Virus record (IMG/VR): IMGVR_UViG_3300031521_000027
Coordinates: 40,214 to 104,213 of that record
Origin: a virus
Length of the DNA: 64,000 nt
Reading direction: 5' to 3' (one strand)
Positions 60,249 to 64,000 of the stretch are shown one piece after another (position 1 is the stretch's first letter; every line of letters begins with the position of its first letter). The translations under genes and the position numbers were made by a program. A model generated the notes under the pieces. That model was not told where the DNA came from, made no database searches, and saw nothing but the letters and a program-made list of their open reading frames with translations.

Positions 60249-60859
60249 TGGGCGCGATCTTCCCGGGCATCGAAGCCAAGTACCGGAACCTGTGTCAGGA
60301 GTTCGACCCCGAGAGCGGCTTCGCCTGCGACTACCCGCGTGGGCACGTCCCGCTCAGGGTGTCCAAGGCGAGTGGGGTGCTGGAGTACGCCCATGGCAGC
60401 CAGCGTGGTCAGGTGTGGTGGGGCCCTGTTCCTGCCGTGCCGCTGTACCCGGAGCCGCCTGTGGAGAAGACCCACCGTGAGAAGGCGCAGGCGGCACTGA
60501 GGGTCGCCCTGACCCCTCGTGCTGCCACGTCCACGGAAGCGCCGGGCACCCAGATCATGATGCTGATGGGCATCGGTGAGGCCTTGCTGGCGCTCGAAGA
60601 GACCATCCGTACCCGGTCAGAGCCCGACCTCTCCGACGAGCACGTTGCTACGACGCTGAACTCCATGCTGACAAGGGACGATGAGCCGGGCCCTGTGGTG
60701 GGCTGCAAGAGCGTGCGTGACGGCAAGCTGCCCTGCCCGGAGCGGTTCAACAGGGGTGAGCGCGCAGAGGACCGGGCCCGGTGGTGCCGGTTCTGCAAGG
60801 CGACTGTCCCGGACTACGACCCGAAGCCCCGGAACTACGAGCAGGAGAGGGGCTTCTGA
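60248..60859 (+). CDS. Hypothetical protein with N- and C-terminal Cys clusters (203 aa)
   Basis: ATG at the previous stop. LCQEFDPESGFACDYPRGHV with a later H and WW matches the mini-protein C...C...H...W pattern at the N-terminus. A helical middle (IMMLMGIGEALLALEETIRT) follows, and the end has CKSVRDGKLPCPE and CRFCK. Possibly two zinc modules joined by a helix. Unknown. Confidence 0.74.
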   Translation: MGAIFPGIEAKYRNLCQEFDPESGFACDYPRGHVPLRVSKASGVLEYAHGSQRGQVWWGPVPAVPLYPEPPVEKTHREKAQAALRVALTPRAATSTEAPGTQIMMLMGIGEALLALEETIRTRSEPDLSDEHVATTLNSMLTRDDEPGPVVGCKSVRDGKLPCPERFNRGERAEDRARWCRFCKATVPDYDPKPRNYEQERGF

Positions 60860-61008
60860 TGGGTACCCCGAGCACGGGCGTCTGCAAGCACTGCGGAGGC
60901 CAGATCTACTACGACCTGAAGGCCACCTACATCGGTGGGCCGAAGCTGCTGCGCCCAGAGATGGCCGGGATGGACGCGTCCTCCAAGCACCTCGGGCCTG
61001 CGGAATGA
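60859..61008 (+). CDS. Small zinc-type protein (49 aa)
   Basis: MGTPSTGVCKHCGGQIYYDL, KATYIGGPKLLRPEMAGMDA. One CxxC pair; a His near the end could complete a site. Overlaps the next start (ATGA). Confidence 0.66.
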   Translation: MGTPSTGVCKHCGGQIYYDLKATYIGGPKLLRPEMAGMDASSKHLGPAE

Positions 61009-61178
61009 GGGCTGCCCACCTGCGGCTGGTGGAGGAGAACCAGATCCCAGCCTCCATCGCCGATCTGGCCGAGGTCGTGCAGCGCGCCGTGGAGGTACGC
61101 ACCGACTGGGAGGGCCTCCAGCTGACCGTGATGCGGGACGGCTCCATCACCTACGACATTCAGGAGAAGAAGGAATGA
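61005..61178 (+). CDS. Small hypothetical protein (57 aa)
   Basis: MRAAHLRLVEENQIPASIAD, LAEVVQRAVEVRTDWEGLQL, TVMRDGSITYDIQEKKE. Helix-helix-strand layout. ATGA overlaps at both ends. Confidence 0.66.
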   Translation: MRAAHLRLVEENQIPASIADLAEVVQRAVEVRTDWEGLQLTVMRDGSITYDIQEKKE

Positions 61179-61564
61179 ACGACGAGGAGTACGCCGAGCT
61201 GGCCGATGAGGTGGGCCGCGAGATCGTGGCCGCACTGGAAGCCGCAGGCGAGTACCGGATGCTGTCCTTGCTGGGCACTGCGCCGGGCACGTTCCGCACG
61301 GTGGCCGACGCTGCGATCCGGACCACGCTGGCATGGCGGGACGCTCAGGAGCCGGGCATCTGGGACACGATTGGGCCCAACCTTGCCCGCATCGCCGACG
61401 CACTGGAGAGCCCGATTGCACCCGTTCAGTCAGGTCGGTGTGGCGCGTCGATGGACGAGGCCATCGGCTTCCGGACGGGTCCGCACAGGGAGAACCTCTG
61501 CTGCGTCCTGCGGGCAGGCCACCGTGGCTGGCACCTTGAGGGCGAAACCGAGTGGAGCAACTGA
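61175..61564 (+). CDS. Hypothetical protein with Cys/His C-terminus (129 aa)
   Basis: A helical N-terminal ~85 residues (VGREIVAALEAAGEYRMLSL, GIWDTIGPNLARIADALES) is followed by RCGASMDEAIGF, CCVLRAGHRGWHLEGETEW, the same C...C-x4-GH-x-G-x-H...W module as the 49-aa protein at 32480. This suggests a reusable zinc module. Function unknown. Confidence 0.74.
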   Translation: MNDEEYAELADEVGREIVAALEAAGEYRMLSLLGTAPGTFRTVADAAIRTTLAWRDAQEPGIWDTIGPNLARIADALESPIAPVQSGRCGASMDEAIGFRTGPHRENLCCVLRAGHRGWHLEGETEWSN

Positions 61565-61854
61565 TGGCTGTGGAGAAGCACGAGTACGTCCCGAAGCCGC
61601 GCTGGACCGCAAGCCCCTGCCAGTACAGGCTGCCCCACGGATACGCCTGCATGATGCCCAGCGAGCACGCGATCCACCAGACCTTCGAGCAGATGGTGGC
61701 CGAGTTCGAGGCGGAGTTGGCCAAGCGGGACCGGCTGCTCATGCACGCGGCGTGGGATCTGGGCTGCGACTTCGCGGTGCGTCACCCGGACATGAACGCC
61801 GAGTACTTCCGGTCGGCCAACCCCTACAACGATGTTTCTGAGGAGACCCCGTGA
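61564..61854 (+). CDS. Hypothetical protein (96 aa)
   Basis: ATG at the previous stop. SPCQYRLPHGYACMMPSEHA, FEQMVAEFEAELAKRDRLLM, ending NDVSEETP. Partial C...C...H...H module at the N-terminus, then a helix. A variant motif GTTTCTGAG lies at 61834. Confidence 0.72.
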   Translation: MAVEKHEYVPKPRWTASPCQYRLPHGYACMMPSEHAIHQTFEQMVAEFEAELAKRDRLLMHAAWDLGCDFAVRHPDMNAEYFRSANPYNDVSEETP

Positions 61855-62153
61855 CTGCCCCCTACCTGAAGCTGGCCGAAGCTCCGACGCTGACGATCCG
61901 CAGCCCTGACTGCAACGAGTGCGCCGTGGAGGTCACCTCCGACGGTGACGGCTGGATGTGCCTTGTCTGTGGCACCCAGTGGGACTACGACGACGGGGAG
62001 GACACCCCGGGCACCTTGTACGAGGAGTGGTCCGGCGAGTCGCTGGAGGGCGTTCCTCTGCCTCCTGACGTGGCATGGCGCGTGGCCCTCATGCCGAACG
62101 CGTCCGAGCGTCAGGCCAAGGCCGAAGAACTGGTGAAGAAGGAGCTGTCATGA
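61851..62153 (+). CDS. Zinc-ribbon-like protein (100 aa)
   Basis: GTGA overlap. IRSPDCNECAVEVTSDGDGW, MCLVCGTQWDYDDGEDTPGT: CxxC...CxxC ribbon. The later half has a helical end (NASERQAKAEELVKKEL). Resembles small zinc proteins in other phages. Confidence 0.74.
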   Translation: MTAPYLKLAEAPTLTIRSPDCNECAVEVTSDGDGWMCLVCGTQWDYDDGEDTPGTLYEEWSGESLEGVPLPPDVAWRVALMPNASERQAKAEELVKKELS

Positions 62154-62896
62154 GCGAGCCGATCCTGACCACGCTGGCGGGCTCGCACGCCCACGGCATC
62201 AACACCGAGGCCTCCGACTTCGACTACGTGTCGGTGACCATGGCCCCGCTGGAGAGCACCCTCGGGATCGCCCCTGAGGTGAAGACCAAGATCGAGCGGG
62301 ACGCCCCTGACGGGACGCGCGCCGCTGCCGGGGACGTCGAGCACACCACCTACGAGCTGCGCCACTTCCTGAAGCTGGCCACGCAGGGCAACCCGAACAT
62401 CCTCGTGCCACTGTTCTGCGCGCCGGAGCACATCACCCACATCACCAGCGCCGGGATGGGTCTGCGGATGCTGGCCCCTGCGGTCGTGTCGATGCAGGCC
62501 GTCCACCGCCACCTTGGCTATCTGGACGCCCAGTACGGGCGGATGCGGGGGATAGGTCCCCATCAGTCGCGCAAGCCCAGCAGGCCCGAGCTGGTGGAGG
62601 CCCACGGGTACGACACCAAGTACGCCGCGCACGCCCTGAGGCTCGCGTGGCAGGGCATCGATCTGGCCTGTTTCGGGAAGATCGTGCTGCCGATGCGCCT
62701 GACCGAGCAGAAGACCCTGCTGGCGATCCGTGCAGGTCACTGGGAAGAGGCCAAGGTCTGTGAGGTCATTGAGCACAACCGGGACATCCTGCGCGACCAC
62801 GTCAACGGGGTCCTCACCTCCAAGCTGCCCGAGCACCCCGACTACGACGAGATCAACCGCTGGCTGATCCACATCCAGAGGGGACCGCTGAAGTGA
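62150..62896 (+). CDS. RlaP/YcgL-like nucleotidyltransferase (248 aa)
   Basis: ATGA overlap. TTLAGSHAHGINTEASDFDY followed by VSVTMAP carries the GS...SD-x-D core of the polymerase-beta nucleotidyltransferase fold. TYELRHFLKLATQGNPNILV and the helical C-terminal domain with GYDTKYAAHALRLA match the RlaP-type family (PF10127). These proteins occur in phages and in RNA-repair loci; the substrate is unknown, possibly RNA or nucleotide ligation intermediates. Confidence 0.82.
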   Translation: MSEPILTTLAGSHAHGINTEASDFDYVSVTMAPLESTLGIAPEVKTKIERDAPDGTRAAAGDVEHTTYELRHFLKLATQGNPNILVPLFCAPEHITHITSAGMGLRMLAPAVVSMQAVHRHLGYLDAQYGRMRGIGPHQSRKPSRPELVEAHGYDTKYAAHALRLAWQGIDLACFGKIVLPMRLTEQKTLLAIRAGHWEEAKVCEVIEHNRDILRDHVNGVLTSKLPEHPDYDEINRWLIHIQRGPLK

Positions 62897-63048
62897 AGAC
62901 GCACTACGCCCGGCAGGGGAGTGCCTCCGTTACGGCGTGCGGTGTGTACCGCGACGCCCCGAAGACGCACCACAAAAGGTCGGTGTCCTGCCTGCGCTGC
63001 CGAGGAACCCATGTCTGGAAGTCGGACGCGTACAAGGAGATGAAGTGA
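62893..63048 (+). CDS. Small Cys/His protein (51 aa)
   Basis: GTGA overlap. MKTHYARQGSASVTACGVYR, THHKRSVSCLRCRGTHVWKS. C...C-xx-C with His residues, a probable zinc knuckle. Basic. Confidence 0.68.
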   Translation: MKTHYARQGSASVTACGVYRDAPKTHHKRSVSCLRCRGTHVWKSDAYKEMK

Positions 63049-63230
63049 GCGACGAGGAACGCACCTACCTGCCGATCAGCGGGTTGACTGGGGAGAAGAT
63101 GGAGACCCCGCTGGACGAGGATCTCGCCGACGTGCTGATCCGGATGGTCGTGATGACCCCGCTGGAGCACCACCCCGACGTGCAGCGCGTGCTGGCCCGC
63201 TACCGGGTCTCGAAGGGACGGAAGGCATGA
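63045..63230 (+). CDS. Small hypothetical protein (61 aa)
   Basis: GTGA overlap. MSDEERTYLPISGLTGEKME, TPLDEDLADVLIRMVVMTPL, HHPDVQRVLARYRVSKGRKA. Acidic start, basic end. Unknown. Confidence 0.7.
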   Translation: MSDEERTYLPISGLTGEKMETPLDEDLADVLIRMVVMTPLEHHPDVQRVLARYRVSKGRKA

Positions 63231-63460
63231 CCACCCGGTTCCGTCGTGGGAGCAAGGCTCCCGGCCAGCAGGTGAACTGGCACATCGCCGTGCAGGACTA
63301 CAAGAAGGGCGAGATCTACCGGCGCTACCTCGCTCTGTGCGGCTACGAGATCAAGATGCCGTGGGCGACCCGCGCCGAGACCCAGCTCAGCCGCGCCAAG
63401 CGGGTGGACGGGCCGAAGTGCCAGAAGTGCATCAAGAAGCTGGCCGAGGAGACATCGTGA
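63227..63460 (+). CDS. Small basic protein (77 aa)
   Basis: ATGA overlap. MTTRFRRGSKAPGQQVNWHI, YLALCGYEIKMPWATRAETQ, AKRVDGPKCQKCIKKLAEET. C...CxxC, basic; likely nucleic-acid binding. Unknown. Confidence 0.72.
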   Translation: MTTRFRRGSKAPGQQVNWHIAVQDYKKGEIYRRYLALCGYEIKMPWATRAETQLSRAKRVDGPKCQKCIKKLAEETS

Positions 63461-63624
63461 CCGATGAGGTCCAGCGCTGCCAGATCGAGGCTCACCCCAA
63501 GACCGAGCACTACCACATCGTCGCCAGCGACGGCTGGGTCATGCCTGCCGGTCAGCACTCCACCCTCCCTTTGGACCGAGGCAAGATCTTCGGCCCTGTT
63601 TTCACGAAAGGACGTATTCGATGA
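63457..63624 (+). CDS. Small hypothetical protein (55 aa)
   Basis: GTGA overlap. MTDEVQRCQIEAHPKTEHYH, IVASDGWVMPAGQHSTLPLD. Beta-rich. A TTTTCACGAAAG palindrome variant lies near its end. Unknown. Confidence 0.68.
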   Translation: MTDEVQRCQIEAHPKTEHYHIVASDGWVMPAGQHSTLPLDRGKIFGPVFTKGRIR

Positions 63625-63878
63625 CCCTGTTGAGCAAGCCGGAGGGCCTCACCTGCGAGGCTCCCAGCCACAGGTTCCCTGAGCACGGAGACCGCCCTGC
63701 TGCGTTCATCTACGGGCCCGAGTGCGAGCTGGAGACGGGCAAGCTGATGTACCTGTGCAAGTGGCACGCCAAGGCCATCGCTGACTGGATCGCCTCCAAC
63801 CCGAACCGCCCCGTGGAGTGCCCGACCCACGGCATCATCGGCACGGTCAAGTCCGTCGTCGTCCTGAAGGAGATCTGA
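63621..63878 (+). CDS. Hypothetical Cys/His protein (85 aa)
   Basis: ATGA overlap. GLTCEAPSHRFPEHGDRPAA, ECELETGKLMYLCKWHAKAI, VECPTHGIIGTVKSVVVLKE. CEAP..H, C, C-x2-H and C-x2-H residues suggest a zinc fold. No family known. Confidence 0.73.
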   Translation: MTLLSKPEGLTCEAPSHRFPEHGDRPAAFIYGPECELETGKLMYLCKWHAKAIADWIASNPNRPVECPTHGIIGTVKSVVVLKEI

Positions 63879-64000
63879 TGGCCGAGCCTCTGACCTTCGC
63901 TGCCATCGAGACCATCTTCGGGGTGCCGTTCACCACGGGCCTGCGTGACGTGCTGTACGAGCGCGCCCACCATGCCCGCAAGGGCTACGACGCCGCCCAC
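63878..64000 (+). CDS. Hypothetical protein (partial, runs off the window)
   Basis: ATG at the previous stop. MAEPLTFAAIETIFGVPFTT, GLRDVLYERAHHARKGYDAA are visible. Continuation lies outside, so no call is possible. Confidence 0.6.
   Translation, partial: MAEPLTFAAIETIFGVPFTTGLRDVLYERAHHARKGYDAAH

Larger units (their letters stand above)
13796..61842 (+). repeat. Dispersed 9-mer GATTCTGAG family
   Basis: Exact plus-strand copies start at 13796, 18946, 33926, 37953, 42680, 44246, 44911, 45603, 46753, 48967, 50413, 51806, 53206, 54352, 56815, 57950 and 60012. One exact minus-strand copy is at 47639-47647. Near copies are GATTCTGAA 55676 and GTTTCTGAG 61834. The preceding bases are nearly always AA or AT (GAAGATTCTGAG or ATGATTCTGAG). 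In frame it encodes Asp-Ser-Glu eight times with the rare GAT and TCT codons. None lies in the tail genes 1-10311. Confidence 0.85.
1923..63611. repeat. Dispersed palindrome GTTTCnnGAAAC family
   Basis: Perfect or one-to-two-mismatch copies begin at 1923, 7366, 7480, 8986, 10826, 12385, 13960, 18106, 20360, 22957, 26220, 30510, 33082, 35679, 37251, 39289, 39816, 40779, 41506, 42701, 42734, 42794, 44881, 45361, 47608, 48252, 49414, 50080, 50872, 51024, 52598, 53245, 54069, 54777 and 55393. In ten promoters the copy ends 2-4 nt before TTGACA or its minus-strand counterpart. Others lie in coding DNA, several as Val-Ser-Gly or Val-Ser-Glu codons. Confidence 0.75.

Noticed and set aside
1-64000. 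CRISPR array
   Set aside because: Repeats found are dispersed 9-15-mers at 0.5-2 kb steps, not clustered units with equal spacers.

Overview
This window is part of the genome of a large tailed bacteriophage (siphovirus type) of a high-GC actinobacterium. The evidence is tightly packed genes almost all on the plus strand, ATGA/GTGA stop-start overlaps, frequent GTG and TTG starts, strongly G/C-ending codons, and an actinophage-style order of tape measure, minor tail proteins, replication genes and lysis genes. I cannot fix the host genus from sequence alone. I saw no integrase, terminase, portal, capsid or tRNA gene here, and both ends cut through genes, so the genome extends on both sides. 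No stretch over 300 bases lacks a gene.

Layout. 1-10311: tail genes, from the end of the tape measure through a distal-tail-like protein, three tandem paralogues, two smaller tail proteins and a 1570-residue receptor-binding candidate. 10375-27470: replication, recombination and transcription control. This holds a SNF2-type helicase, two sigma-like factors, a DnaB-like helicase, a primase-type zinc finger protein, delta' and delta clamp-loader-like subunits with an HNH endonuclease between them, a family A DNA polymerase, an SSB-like acidic-tailed protein, a RuvC-like nuclease, RecA and a DUF932-like protein. 27556-32419: a DEDDh exonuclease and the lysis region (DUF2746-like membrane protein, holin candidate, further membrane protein, modular endolysin). 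32480-34966: a small minus-strand gene, then a MazG-NADAR operon. 35141-64000: a long accessory arm of very small genes. Recognisable members are a Top6A/Spo11-like TOPRIM protein, a DUF6011-like protein, an SbcC-like half ATPase, HTH proteins, a HicA-like protein, a histone-deacetylase-superfamily amidohydrolase, an SbcD/Mre11-like phosphoesterase and a RlaP-like nucleotidyltransferase. Many of the rest are Cys/His-rich mini-proteins.

The regulatory DNA is the most unusual part. (i) About 19 sigma-A-like promoters (TTGACA, 17-18 bp, TAAGAT or TATACT) drive the accessory arm. Seven of them place the start codon exactly 6 nt after the -10 box, which predicts leaderless mRNAs. (ii) Eight copies of GGCGTACCAGTAGGT, five directly abutting an ATG, look like promoters for a second sigma factor and would co-regulate the separated SbcC-like and SbcD-like genes with MazG and several membrane proteins. 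(iii) A palindrome close to GTTTCnnGAAAC lies just upstream of many -35 boxes and also inside genes. (iv) The asymmetric 9-mer GATTCTGAG occurs 18 times exactly, in coding and non-coding DNA. It follows the direction of transcription and is spaced roughly every 0.7-2 kb from 42.7 to 60 kb, like the stoperators of other actinophages. (v) Several promoters are flanked by perfectly complementary arms whose sequence differs from site to site.

Working picture (inference): a phage with its own replisome modules, transcribed by host RNA polymerase at early sigma-A promoters and then by phage sigma factors, with the accessory arm under at least one dispersed DNA-binding regulatory system. The deacetylase-like gene, with its own promoter and direct repeats, the Top6A-like protein and the MazG-NADAR pair are the best candidates for undescribed host-takeover or counter-defence functions.
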